A DNA stretch of 25,446 bases from DASWHX01 sp036397995. GTDB lineage: Bacteria > Bacteroidota > Bacteroidia > Cytophagales > Cyclobacteriaceae. The stretch lies in NCBI GenBank assembly GCA_036397995.1, contig DASWHX010000070.1, positions 1-25,446 of the forward strand, written 5' to 3'. Of this stretch, positions 8,043-15,750 are shown one piece after another. Under the pieces are notes generated by a model. That model worked only from the letters and a program-made list of their open reading frames with translations. It did not search any database and was not told the origin of the DNA. The translations under genes were made by a program, and so were the position numbers. The number at the start of each line of letters is the position of its first letter. Position 1 is the stretch's first letter.

Positions 8043-9274
8043 GCTTCCAAAAGTTTCTTGCTGAAATAAAAAATTCTTTCCGTGGCACCTCTTTTGGATT
8101 CAAAATACTGCCGGATAATTACTTCCAAAGATTCTTCTTTACCTTCCAGGCCATTGAGTCGATCCGCGATTTCATTTCCGCCTGAAACCGGAAAGGCAGC
8201 ACCTAAATTCGCTAACTCAACAGCTTCATTGAATTTTTTGTAATTCCTGTTACCAAAAAAAACCGGGATTTTGTAAACAGAAGCCTCCAGGATATTATGC
8301 AATCCTTTGCCAAACGCTCCACCTATGTAAGCGGCTTCGGCGTATCCATAGACCGAAGCAAGCATTCCCATTGTATTTAGGAGAAGTATAAAGTTTCCAT
8401 CTTCATTTTCCAGATCTGAGTGGGTATTACAGGGATAGTTGAGTTTTTCTTTAATGGCATTCAGATTCTGTAAGCTGATATCATGTGGAGCAAGAATGAA
8501 GGTATAACTTTCCTTTAATCGTGCAATTAATTCATTTATAACTTCGAGATCCGATTCCCAAATGCTTCCGCAGACAAAAAGTTTTTTGTTTTTTTTGAAC
8601 CTGTCAATTTGTTGGATCTCTTTCCTTTGCGAGGCGATTTCTAAAACCCGGTCGAATCGGGTATCACCCGCTAATTCAACATTTTTTATCCCTATTGAAT
8701 TAAGTAAGTCCGCGGATTCCTGATTTTGAACAAAAAAATAAGTAAAATTATTTAAAATTTTTCGATTGAATCCCCCGTACCACTGAAAGTATACCTGACT
8801 TTTTCTAAAAATAGCAGAGAAAGAAAGCATCGGAAGCTTTCTTTTCTTTATTTCTGAAGAATAATAATACCAGAATTCATACTTAACAAAAAATACAAGA
8901 GAAGGATTTATGGTATCGAGAAAGAAGCTCGCATTTTTACGACTGTCAAAAGGCAGGTAGCAAATATAGAATGAGGGCTGATAATTTTTCCGGATTTCAT
9001 AACCGGATGGAGAAAAAAAAGAGATTAAAATTTTGTATTGGGGAAAATTCCTGTTAAACAATTCTATCAGCGGCCGTGCCTGCTCAAATTCACCAAGCGA
9101 AGCGGCATGAAACCAAACTACCGGTTCCTTGTTTTCTTGAAATTTCTGTTTGATCGCTGCTCTCCAGTTTTTTCTTCCCGTCAGCATAAGTTTAGCTTTC
9201 TCAACAAAAGGACTTGTTAAAACCAGGAACAACTTGTAGGAAAAAAGAAAAATTGAATAGAAAAAATTTCCCAT
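8039..9274 (-). CDS. waaA: 3-deoxy-D-manno-octulosonic acid (Kdo) transferase
   Basis: This GT30 enzyme attaches Kdo to lipid A at the inner membrane. The N-terminal hydrophobic anchor is MGNFFYSIFLFSYKLFLVL, followed by KAKLMLTGRKNW. The motif WFHAASLGEFEQ carries the expected catalytic Glu (E62). The C-terminal domain contains GGAFGKGLHNILEASVY, the donor-binding GT-B signature. I chose the ATG at 9274 (411 aa), because the reading frame extends upstream only to a TTG at 9289 that would add LSALM-like residues with no family counterpart. It is co-transcribed with rsgA through a 4-bp overlap. Its presence implies a Kdo-containing lipopolysaccharide or lipooligosaccharide and so a true Gram-negative envelope. 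Confidence 0.95.
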   Translation of the reverse strand: MGNFFYSIFLFSYKLFLVLTSPFVEKAKLMLTGRKNWRAAIKQKFQENKEPVVWFHAASLGEFEQARPLIELFNRNFPQYKILISFFSPSGYEIRKNYQPSFYICYLPFDSRKNASFFLDTINPSLVFFVKYEFWYYYSSEIKKRKLPMLSFSAIFRKSQVYFQWYGGFNRKILNNFTYFFVQNQESADLLNSIGIKNVELAGDTRFDRVLEIASQRKEIQQIDRFKKNKKLFVCGSIWESDLEVINELIARLKESYTFILAPHDISLQNLNAIKEKLNYPCNTHSDLENEDGNFILLLNTMGMLASVYGYAEAAYIGGAFGKGLHNILEASVYKIPVFFGNRNYKKFNEAVELANLGAAFPVSGGNEIADRLNGLEGKEESLEVIIRQYFESKRGATERIFYFSKKLLEA

Positions 9275-9379
9275 TAAGGCAGAAAGCAAATTATATATTG
9301 GAATGCTGTATCAGCAATAAGAATCATTGAATTATTGAGTAATTTGCATGGAAAATTAGTTAAAATTAATAACAATTGA

Positions 9380-9889
9380 ATGACTCAGGTAACTTTCAAA
9401 GGAAGTCCGGTTGAACTTCCGGGCAATATTCCATCTGTAAATACAATCGCTTCCGACTTCGCCTATGTCAAGCGCGACCTTTCAGAGTCCAGGCTCTCCA
9501 AATTATTAGGTAATGTAATCGTACTGATGGCGGTACCCAGCCTTGACACCGGAACCTGCGCAAAGGAAACAAAGAAATTCAATGAGAAACTGGCAAATCT
9601 GACAGGAGTTTTAGGGATTGTGATTTCAAAAGATCTGCCATTTGCATTGCGAAGGTTTTGTGAGGTGGAAGGAATTCAGAATGTGGATGCGGTCTCCGAT
9701 TTCAGATATAATGAAATGGGCAAGAATTACAATATTGAAATGTTGGATGGCCCGATGAAAGGGTTAATGGCCAGAGCGGTGTGGGTTATTGACAGGGATG
9801 GTAAAATTGTGTATTCCGAACTGATGAAAGAAGTTGTTCTGGAGCCGGATTACGACAAAGTATTAGAAACTATCCATTCATTGTTATAA
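9380..9889 (+). CDS. tpx: Thiol peroxidase (atypical 2-Cys peroxiredoxin)
   Basis: A 169-aa Tpx that reduces hydroperoxides with thioredoxin as the electron donor. The peroxidatic cysteine is C60 in PSLDTGTCAKE and the resolving cysteine is C94 in RFCEVEGI. This is the same spacing as the well-studied E. coli enzyme (C61/C95), so the intramolecular disulfide cycle should work. The N-terminal MTQVTFKGSPVELPG is typical of the family, and the length is normal. There is no signal peptide, so the protein is cytoplasmic. It stands alone: waaA is divergent and the next + gene is 203 bp away. Confidence 0.96.
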   Translation: MTQVTFKGSPVELPGNIPSVNTIASDFAYVKRDLSESRLSKLLGNVIVLMAVPSLDTGTCAKETKKFNEKLANLTGVLGIVISKDLPFALRRFCEVEGIQNVDAVSDFRYNEMGKNYNIEMLDGPMKGLMARAVWVIDRDGKIVYSELMKEVVLEPDYDKVLETIHSLL

Positions 9890-9942
9890 TTTAACTTAAT
9901 ATTTGTGAAAGGAAGAAATAAATAAACGCGGGCAAGAGTATT

Positions 9943-9950
9943 TAATTTTG
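9943..9950 (+). promoter_or_regulatory. Candidate -7 box (TAATTTTG) upstream of the DUF6588 gene
   Basis: An exact TAnnTTTG match in the 203-bp gap between tpx and the DUF6588 gene. It would give a leader of roughly 135 nt before the ATG at 10093. I see no clear TTTG at -33, so the call is weak. I recognise nothing else in the gap. Confidence 0.25.
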
Positions 9951-10092
9951 CTTTGGCTGTTGCAATTTTGATGGTTAACAAACGTACAGAAACCAAAGAA
10001 ATTTGTTTTATGGATTAGCAATGGGATTCACTGTACTTAGGCAGTCATTGGTAGTGGATTTGATTAGCGGTTCCTTCTTAAATTTATATATA

Positions 10093-11121
10093 ATGAAAGC
10101 TAAGGTTAAAAGAAATCTGGTGGTTGTTATCTTGACCATCCTTTTTATAGTCCCCAACCAAAAAGGATTTGCTCAACTTGACCAATTGGATAAATTACTA
10201 CAGGCTGGTGAAGAAGATGCAAACGCTTTATTGAGTCCGTACATTGCTCCCTTTATGCGTGGCTTTGGTTATGGACTGGCAAATAGCTGGTACAATACCG
10301 CGGAAGTTCACAAAGGGTTTGGATTTGATTTAATGATTACCGGCACACTGGCTTATGTTCCTGGTGAAGACCTCAAATATAATGTACTTGATTTAAACCT
10401 GCAGGAGATAGAAATAGTGAGTCCTCGTGATGGAGAAGTCCCAACTGTTTTTGGTGATGACCTGATAACCCCCCAATACCAATTCAAATCCACCCCGGGA
10501 TTAACATTTGATGGTCCAACCGGGTTAAATCTTCAAGATGAAATTGGAGGCAAATACATTCCTACACCTATGGTGCAGATTGGTATCGGCTTCCCGCTCG
10601 GGATAACAATTCGCGGGCGTTATATGCCGGAAGTGGACGCCGGCCAGTTCAAATCCAGTTTCTGGGGCGTTGGCATCCAGCATGATATTAAACAGTATCT
10701 CGGTGCTGTCGATAAAATACCCTTTGACCTTTCCGTTTTGGTTGGGTATACGCAATTGAATTCAACGATCGGACTCTCCGGAGCAATTGATGACGGCGGG
10801 GCCGGGGATCAGGAAGGGGTGATAAAAGCCAATGCATGGACCTACCAGGTTTTGATTTCAAAAAATTTATCTATAGTTACATTCTATGGTGGTGTGGGTG
10901 CAAATACCCTGCGGTCCAGAGTTCAAATTCTGGGTACTTATATCCTTACCGATCCGGGAATTATTACGCTAACGGACCCAATCAATCAAAAATATAAGGA
11001 TGGTGGAGTGAGAGGAACGCTTGGAATGAAATTGAAGCTTGGCCCCATCACCCTGCATGGTGATTACACTTTTCAAAAATACAATGCACTTACCGCGGGG
11101 ATCGGAGTAAGCGTCAGATAA
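10093..11121 (+). CDS. DUF6588 family exported protein, probable outer-membrane beta-barrel
   Basis: A 342-aa protein with a clear signal peptide: basic MKAKVKRN, hydrophobic LVVVILTILFIV, and likely cleavage after KGFA before QLDQL. The segment LLQAGEEDANALLSPYIAPF and GFGYGLANSWYNTAEVHK resemble DUF6588, a family found in Bacteroidota. The remainder alternates short amphipathic strands with glycine-rich turns, ending in DYTFQKYNALTAGIGVSVR. This is consistent with an outer-membrane barrel. I place the start at the ATG at 10093. An upstream TTG at 10003 in the same frame would put 30 residues ahead of the signal peptide. Function is unknown. Confidence 0.75.
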   Translation: MKAKVKRNLVVVILTILFIVPNQKGFAQLDQLDKLLQAGEEDANALLSPYIAPFMRGFGYGLANSWYNTAEVHKGFGFDLMITGTLAYVPGEDLKYNVLDLNLQEIEIVSPRDGEVPTVFGDDLITPQYQFKSTPGLTFDGPTGLNLQDEIGGKYIPTPMVQIGIGFPLGITIRGRYMPEVDAGQFKSSFWGVGIQHDIKQYLGAVDKIPFDLSVLVGYTQLNSTIGLSGAIDDGGAGDQEGVIKANAWTYQVLISKNLSIVTFYGGVGANTLRSRVQILGTYILTDPGIITLTDPINQKYKDGGVRGTLGMKLKLGPITLHGDYTFQKYNALTAGIGVSVR

Positions 11122-11208
11122 TCAAGATTGAATTAGGATGTTTGACTAAATATGCATTTTCAAGAAATTTATTCTGATTCAGGAATTTCCAAATCAAAAT
11201 TTGCAAAA

Positions 11209-11982
11209 TCACCTTCCCTTAAACTCCGGCTTCCTTTTCTCAATAAAGGCGCTCATTCCTTCTTTCTGATCTTCGGAAGAAAAAGCTAAATAAAAATTCT
11301 TTCTTTCAAAGTTCAAACCTTCATCGAGATGTGCCTCGAATGATCGGTTCACAGCTTCCTTAGCTAACATCGCGGCTACCGGCGACATTTCGGCAATCTC
11401 TTTGGCAAGACTCACAGCTTCTTCCAGGTACATTTCCACCGGAACAACTTTGTTTACCAATTTGTAGTCTAGCGCTTCCTCCGCGGAAAGAAATTTTCCT
11501 GTAAGTATTAATTCCATTGACTTTGCTTTGCCAATAGCTTTGGTAAGCCGCTGTGTTCCCCCGGCTCCCGGCATCACCCCAATTTTTATTTCCGGTTGGC
11601 CAAACCGGGCGGTTTCCGAGGCAACGATCATGTCGCAGGTCATGGCCAGCTCACACCCGCCACCCAATGCAAAGCCTGAAACCGCAGCGATCATGGGCTT
11701 TCGCGTTTTTCTAATTTGATCCCATGTGCTGAATTGATCAATTTTCAGCATATCAACTGCGCTCTTATCGGCCATTTGTTTTATATCTGCTCCGGCTGCA
11801 AAGGCTTTTTCGTTGCCGGTTATAACAATTACCCGCACTTCATCATTGGCGTCCAGGGATTTTAGCGTATCGCGTAACTCAGCCATAAGTTGCCAGTTGA
11901 GCGCATTCATCTCTTTCGGCCTGTTAATCTGTACCAGGGCAACCATTGGTGCGTATGTGGACTGTACATTGAGGAATTCCAT
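11209..11982 (-). CDS. Enoyl-CoA hydratase/isomerase (crotonase family)
   Basis: A 257-aa crotonase-fold protein. The oxyanion-hole segments are FAAGADIKQM (61-70) and FALGGGCELAM (104-114). Both catalytic glutamates of true hydratases are present: E111 in GGGCELAM and E131 in FGQPEIKIG. This favours syn-hydration of 2-enoyl-CoA in beta-oxidation or butyryl/crotonyl-CoA metabolism over a divergent crotonase activity. The ending ERKNFYLAFSSEDQKEGMSAF is standard. It is a single-gene unit. A strong intrinsic terminator lies about 24-62 bp upstream of its ATG on the same strand (see 12006-12044), suggesting attenuation or a separate short transcript. Confidence 0.93.
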   Translation of the reverse strand: MEFLNVQSTYAPMVALVQINRPKEMNALNWQLMAELRDTLKSLDANDEVRVIVITGNEKAFAAGADIKQMADKSAVDMLKIDQFSTWDQIRKTRKPMIAAVSGFALGGGCELAMTCDMIVASETARFGQPEIKIGVMPGAGGTQRLTKAIGKAKSMELILTGKFLSAEEALDYKLVNKVVPVEMYLEEAVSLAKEIAEMSPVAAMLAKEAVNRSFEAHLDEGLNFERKNFYLAFSSEDQKEGMSAFIEKRKPEFKGR

Positions 11983-12005
11983 GTTTATCTTTGTTTAGAA
12001 GGGCT

Positions 12006-12044
12006 AAAAAAACGAAAAACCTCCTTTTTTCAAAGGAGGTTTCG
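12006..12044 (-). terminator. Rho-independent terminator pointing toward the enoyl-CoA hydratase gene
   Basis: Read on the minus strand, a GC-containing stem AAACCTCCTTT / AAAGGAGGTTT (plus-strand arms 12017-12027 and 12032-12042, loop 12028-12031) is followed by TTTCG and a run of seven T (plus-strand A 12006-12012). An alternative pairing with a 2-nt bulge extends the stem by CGAA/TTCG. It has all the parts of an intrinsic terminator. No minus-strand gene lies immediately upstream, since the next gene over (12127) runs on the plus strand. Confidence 0.75.
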
Positions 12045-12099
12045 TCTTGCAAACAAGTTACATGAATCAATCTGAGCTAATTCTTTATACTTAACATCG

Positions 12100-12107
12100 T
12101 AAGTTTG
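12100..12107 (+). promoter_or_regulatory. Candidate -7 box (TAAGTTTG) of the tyrosine phosphatase gene
   Basis: An exact TAnnTTTG match, placing a start near 12113 and a leader of about 14 nt before the ATG at 12127. There is no convincing -33 TTTG. Confidence 0.35.
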
Positions 12108-12126
12108 TAACCAGTTTGGGTAAAAA

Positions 12127-12597
12127 ATGATAAAAATTTTATTCGTTTGTCTGGGAAATATATGCCGTTCTCCTCTAGCGGAGGCAATTTTCAACTCAAA
12201 ATTGGAGAGATTGAGCCTTCAGGACAAATTCATTGTAGATTCAGCAGGGACTGCCGATTACCATATTGGCGAAAATCCTGACGCCAGAACCATTAAGGTG
12301 GCAAAACTGAATAACCTACAGATTATTCATAAGGCAAGGCAAATAACTACCATGGATTTTTCTGAATTTGACTACATTTTGGCTATGGACCGCTCTAATC
12401 TGGAAAATATTGAAACGTTGCAAGATGGAAACAATAACATCAAAATTCTGTTAATTCGGGAATTTGATAAAAAAAAGGAATTGGATGTTCCCGATCCCTA
12501 TTACGGAGGCAAGGACGGTTTTAAAATTGTCTATTCGATTCTTGATTCAGCGATTGAAAATTTTCTGCAATTCCTGCGGAAAAAACATAACCTTTAG
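12127..12597 (+). CDS. Low-molecular-weight protein tyrosine phosphatase
   Basis: A 156-aa LMW-PTP. The P-loop C8-x5-R14-S15 is in FVCLGNICRSPLAEA, and the general-acid aspartate is D123 in DVPDPYYGG. Both are intact, so the enzyme should be active through a phospho-cysteine intermediate. Relatives dephosphorylate BY-kinases in exopolysaccharide export (Wzb type) or act on arginine phosphate. There is no kinase or capsule gene beside it here, so the substrate is open. Its last 4 bp overlap the 3' end of the convergent aspartate kinase gene. Confidence 0.95.
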   Translation: MIKILFVCLGNICRSPLAEAIFNSKLERLSLQDKFIVDSAGTADYHIGENPDARTIKVAKLNNLQIIHKARQITTMDFSEFDYILAMDRSNLENIETLQDGNNNIKILLIREFDKKKELDVPDPYYGGKDGFKIVYSILDSAIENFLQFLRKKHNL

Positions 12598-13856
12598 CTT
12601 TTCTCAGCAACAAGGTAACGCACATTTTTCCGTGAACGCTGCATTAGATAAATCTTCCTCTTACCGCTATACTCCTTTTCTAACTGTTCATTCGAATTCT
12701 TAATTGTAATTAGAGTAAGATTCTTGTTATACAAAAAAGTATAATTATCTCTCAGCCGTTCTTTCAATAAATCAACCCGGATAGGATCAAAATCAAAAAC
12801 AACTGAAAAACTTATCGCGGAATTCTGCATCATGTTAATACGGATATTTAACTCATGGAGTTCATGAAATATTTTGCTCAGATTCTCCTCATTAACAAAA
12901 GTGAAGTCCAAAACTTTGAATGAAAATAAACATTGGTTTTCCTTGAAAATAATGGTTGGAATTGTGGTAGTCACTTTGCATTTGTGAATGATGGTACCGG
13001 GTTCATCCGGATGGTCGAAGCTTTTTACATACAAGGGAATCTTTTTGTTGGCAAGTGGTTTTATAGTTTTGGGATGAATAACTGATGCCCCATAGTAGGT
13101 CATTTCTGATGCCTCCGTGTAGGGCAATTCCGGAAATAAGACTGCCCCGGGAACCTTTTTGGGATCAGCATTCAAAATTCCCGGTACGTCTTTCCATATT
13201 GTTACCGACTCTGCCTCCAATGCGGAAGCGATAATTGCCGCGGTATAATCTGAACCCTCACGCCCGAGAGTTGTAATCTGCCCTTCCTCTGTACCTCCAA
13301 TAAATCCCTGGGTAACCACGGTTTTAGTATTTAGTATTTCTTTGAATGAATTTCGAATGAGATTTCCGGTTAACCGCCAGTTAACAATACCCTCCCTGTA
13401 GCTGGCATCGGTTCGGATAAATTTTGAGGCATCCATCCAATGGGAAATAAATCCGATGGAATTTAAATAATTGCAGACAATGGCGGAAGACAAATATTCC
13501 CCGGTGGAGACTACGGCATCGTAAAACTTATTATAATCAAGCTGATCATGCGTTTCAAGAGTTGTATTCAGCTTATCCATCAGGTACTGGACAACACTTT
13601 GCAACTCCGGATTGCCGTCGGGAAATAATTCCGGAATTGCTTTTAAGTGGAAATCAGAAACTTTTTTCACCTGTTCACTGATATTCTCATTACGCATCCG
13701 GGCATGCAAAATCCCTTCAAGAGCATTTGTTGTTTTATCCATCGCGGAGATTACAACCACCAGTTTTTTCCCATTATATGTCATCAGAATTTGTGACATA
13801 TTCCGGATAGCATCGGCATTTTTAACGGAGGCCCCACCGAATTTAAAAACCTTCAT
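12594..13856 (-). CDS. lysC: Aspartate kinase
   Basis: A 420-aa monofunctional aspartokinase, the first committed step to lysine, methionine and threonine. The N-terminal KFGGAS (5-10) is the ATP/aspartate-binding opening. Further family motifs are VSTGEYLSS, TTLGREGSDYTA and TIWKDVPGILNADPK. A C-terminal regulatory region of about 120 residues has ACT-like spacing (FKVLDFTF, INMMQNSAISFSVVFD), so feedback control by lysine or threonine is likely. There is no fused homoserine dehydrogenase. The 3' end overlaps the convergent phosphatase gene by 4 bp. The promoter probably lies in the gap shared with fbp. Confidence 0.95.
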   Translation of the reverse strand: MKVFKFGGASVKNADAIRNMSQILMTYNGKKLVVVISAMDKTTNALEGILHARMRNENISEQVKKVSDFHLKAIPELFPDGNPELQSVVQYLMDKLNTTLETHDQLDYNKFYDAVVSTGEYLSSAIVCNYLNSIGFISHWMDASKFIRTDASYREGIVNWRLTGNLIRNSFKEILNTKTVVTQGFIGGTEEGQITTLGREGSDYTAAIIASALEAESVTIWKDVPGILNADPKKVPGAVLFPELPYTEASEMTYYGASVIHPKTIKPLANKKIPLYVKSFDHPDEPGTIIHKCKVTTTIPTIIFKENQCLFSFKVLDFTFVNEENLSKIFHELHELNIRINMMQNSAISFSVVFDFDPIRVDLLKERLRDNYTFLYNKNLTLITIKNSNEQLEKEYSGKRKIYLMQRSRKNVRYLVAEKS

Positions 13857-13879
13857 ACCCTGCGAGAATAATTATTGAT

Positions 13880-13887
13880 TAAATTTG
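13880..13887 (+). promoter_or_regulatory. Candidate -7 box (TAAATTTG) of fbp
   Basis: An exact TAnnTTTG match 53 bp before the fbp ATG, with no clear -33 element. It lies just downstream of the lysC box in the sense of lysC transcription, so the two start regions would overlap. Confidence 0.28.
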
Positions 13888-13892
13888 AGGAG

Positions 13893-13921
13893 CAAAGATG
13901 ATTTTTTTTGGGATAAATCAA
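13893..13921 (-). promoter_or_regulatory. Candidate lysC promoter
   Basis: On the minus strand, TTG (plus 13919-13921) is followed after 18 bp by CATCTTTG (plus 13893-13900). This is one mismatch from TAnnTTTG with good spacing. The predicted start near 13886 gives a leader of about 30 nt. Confidence 0.38.
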
Positions 13922-13940
13922 TATTATTCATAGCTAATTT

Positions 13941-14933
13941 ATGGAAGAATCCAAAATTGCCCTTCCGATCGGTACCGTGCTCGACCGGTTTATTAAAGCC
14001 AACGAAGATGATTTTAAATATGCATCAGGAGAACTTTCACAACTTTTAAGAGATATCGCGCTTTCCGGTAAAGTGGTGAATCGGGAAATAAATAAAGCCG
14101 GACTAATCAATATTGTTGGAGGTATTGGGTCTCAAAATGTTCAGGGGGAAGATCAGCAAAAACTGGATGTGCTTGCGAATATCAGATTTACCAGGGCCCT
14201 GAAAAAAGGCGGTGAGGTTGCTGCAATAATTTCTGAAGAAGAGGAAGAAATTATTGAAACGGGAAATTTGGATGGAAAATATATCGTGGCAATTGATCCC
14301 CTGGATGGATCTTCTAACATTGATGTGAATGTTTCCATTGGAACTATTTTTTCTATTTTCAGAAGAAAAACGAAACAGGGCGCCCCGGTGGCAGACATAG
14401 ATGTGTTACAGAAAGGCTCCGAGCAGGTAGCGGCGGGGTACATTTTATACGGCTCCTCCACCATGTTGGTATATACCACCGGTGCCGGAGTGAACGGCTT
14501 TACCCTTGATCCATCACTGGGCGAATATGTTCTTTCTCATGCAAACATGCAAATTCCTGAGAATGGAAAAATTTATTCCATCAATGAAGGATCGTTCAAT
14601 AGTTTTGAGACCGGAGTTAGAAATTACGTGGAGTTTTGCAGAAGGAATAATTATTCAGGAAGATATATTGGTTCACTGGTAGCGGATTTCCACCGCAATC
14701 TTATGAAAGGCGGGATTTATATTTATCCCAGGACTGAGAAAACTCCCGAAGGAAAGCTGCGGTTAATGTATGAGTGCAATTCACTTGCTTTTATTGCCGA
14801 ACAGGCGGGGGGTGCAGCATCTACAGGTAAAGGAAGAATCATGGATGTGCAACCTGATGAAATTCATCAGCGAATTCCTTTTTTCGTGGGATCGAAAAAT
14901 ATGGTGGAGAAAGCGGAGAGTCTGATAAGTTGA
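13941..14933 (+). CDS. fbp: Class 1 fructose-1,6-bisphosphatase
   Basis: A 330-aa FBPase that hydrolyses fructose 1,6-bisphosphate to fructose 6-phosphate in gluconeogenesis. Metal-binding residues are visible: E99 in ISEEEEE, and D119 and D122 in DPLDGSSNID. Sugar-phosphate contacts fall in YIGSLVADFHRNLMKGG and LRLMYECNSLAF. The ending MDVQPDEIHQRIPFFVGS is the normal C-terminus. Length and all catalytic segments are standard. It is transcribed divergently from lysC, 84 bp apart. Its TGA (14931-14933) directly abuts the stop codon of the convergent 94-aa gene. Confidence 0.97.
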   Translation: MEESKIALPIGTVLDRFIKANEDDFKYASGELSQLLRDIALSGKVVNREINKAGLINIVGGIGSQNVQGEDQQKLDVLANIRFTRALKKGGEVAAIISEEEEEIIETGNLDGKYIVAIDPLDGSSNIDVNVSIGTIFSIFRRKTKQGAPVADIDVLQKGSEQVAAGYILYGSSTMLVYTTGAGVNGFTLDPSLGEYVLSHANMQIPENGKIYSINEGSFNSFETGVRNYVEFCRRNNYSGRYIGSLVADFHRNLMKGGIYIYPRTEKTPEGKLRLMYECNSLAFIAEQAGGAASTGKGRIMDVQPDEIHQRIPFFVGSKNMVEKAESLIS

Positions 14934-15218
14934 TTAGGAAGAATACTTTTTCCTGGTGACAGTTTTTTCAAGGTGCCGGTCAACAATTAATCGGGCTATC
15001 ATCTCCGCGATTTTTTCCGGTTTGCCCGTTGCAAAAGTTTCCCTGAACTTTTTTTCGCTCACATCTACCCTGTAGAGAATGTTCATAAGCCCATTCATGT
15101 CGGTATCTAAAAGATTACTAATTACCGGAGTTAATTTATGAAGAACATCTTCGTACTGATAACCTGGTTTTTCAATCGTTCGAAGTTGTGTATTAATTAT
15201 TTGAAGTTCATCGCCCAC
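14934..15218 (-). CDS. Conserved-looking 94-aa protein of unknown function
   Basis: A small soluble protein starting with GTG at 15218 (no in-frame ATG upstream or nearby), preceded by TAAGG. Predicted helices carry VLHKLTPVISNLL, LMNILYRVDV and KIAEMIARLIVDRHLEK, ending in a basic VTRKKYSS. No catalytic motif is visible. The gene starts 6 bp after the DUF5606 stop, so it is very probably the last gene of the engB-DUF5606 operon. I do not recognise a named family, though the 'LYRVDV..E..AE.I...L..R..EK..TR..Y' pattern feels like a conserved Bacteroidota small protein. Confidence 0.75.
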   Translation of the reverse strand: MGDELQIINTQLRTIEKPGYQYEDVLHKLTPVISNLLDTDMNGLMNILYRVDVSEKKFRETFATGKPEKIAEMIARLIVDRHLEKTVTRKKYSS

Positions 15219-15224
15219 CTTAAA

Positions 15225-15719
15225 TTATTTTGAACCGCCTTTCTTCGCGACTTTTTTCTTCACGGTTTCCCCCGATTCCTTCTTTTTCTTAACAGATTTT
15301 TTAAGCTTCTCCTTTTTCACTTCTTCTTTCAACAATTCAGGTGCCTGCACATACAAGGTTTTGTACCATTGAACCAGTTTCTTAATATCTGATGGATAGA
15401 CTCTATTCTCATCAAAGTCGGGCAGGATAAATTTTAGAAAAGCTTTCAGCTCTTCAGGTGAAGATTTTGCATCAACGCCAGGGTCGCTATCAAATTCCTT
15501 ATATATTTTCCGCAGCACTTCTTTAAGCGACACAGAACCCTCTTTTGTATTGGTGTAAATGGAGACTTCATCAAGAATAGAAACCCGTGCATTGAGACTG
15601 GTAACGAGTTTGGATTTTGATTCATCCATTGATTCCAAAATTACACCTGTTCTGGTGGGCTTCAAAACTTTATATAATCCGCTTTTCCCGGATACTGACG
15701 CGACATCTTTAAATTCCAT
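15225..15719 (-). CDS. DUF5606 family protein
   Basis: A 164-aa protein beginning MEFKDVASVSGKSGLYKVLK. The N-terminal 'SG-K-x-GLYK-x-x-x-x-T-R-x-G-x-I-x-ES' and the later ENRVYPSDIKKLVQWYKTL match my memory of DUF5606, a family confined to Bacteroidota and of unknown function. The last 30-40 residues are a lysine-rich tail (KKSVKKKKE and similar), probably disordered and nucleic-acid or ribosome attracted. The gene lies between engB (31 bp upstream) and the 94-aa gene (6 bp downstream). The neighbouring ribosome GTPase and the basic tail hint at a translation-related role, which is inference only. Confidence 0.85.
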   Translation of the reverse strand: MEFKDVASVSGKSGLYKVLKPTRTGVILESMDESKSKLVTSLNARVSILDEVSIYTNTKEGSVSLKEVLRKIYKEFDSDPGVDAKSSPEELKAFLKFILPDFDENRVYPSDIKKLVQWYKTLYVQAPELLKEEVKKEKLKKSVKKKKESGETVKKKVAKKGGSK

Positions 15720-15738
15720 ATTGTATGATTGCTTTGCT

Positions 15739-15746
15739 CAAATATA
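15739..15746 (-). promoter_or_regulatory. Candidate internal -7 box (TATATTTG) before the DUF5606 gene
   Basis: An exact TAnnTTTG match on the minus strand, in the 31-bp gap after engB. It would give a leader of about 13 nt. No TTTG lies at the expected -33 position. Confidence 0.3.
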
Positions 15747-15750
15747 GAAA

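Noticed and set aside
9275..9289. TTG start for waaA
   Set aside because: The ATG at 9274 gives the usual N-terminal membrane anchor, and the added residues have no family support. The same reasoning rejects TTG starts for aroQ (24911) and the second saccharopine dehydrogenase (21547).
9339..9346. Promoter for tpx at GTAATTTG
   Set aside because: It has one base too few between TA and TTTG, and no properly spaced TTTG upstream. AT-rich sequence gives many such near matches.
10003..10092. TTG-initiated 30-residue extension of the DUF6588 protein
   Set aside because: It would bury the signal peptide behind 30 residues. The ATG at 10093 gives a normal exported N-terminus.
12051..12126. tRNA or small structured RNA upstream of the orphan terminator
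   Set aside because: No cloverleaf, anticodon arm or CCA end can be drawn. GTTACA/TGTAAC can pair over 6 bp, but that alone is not enough.
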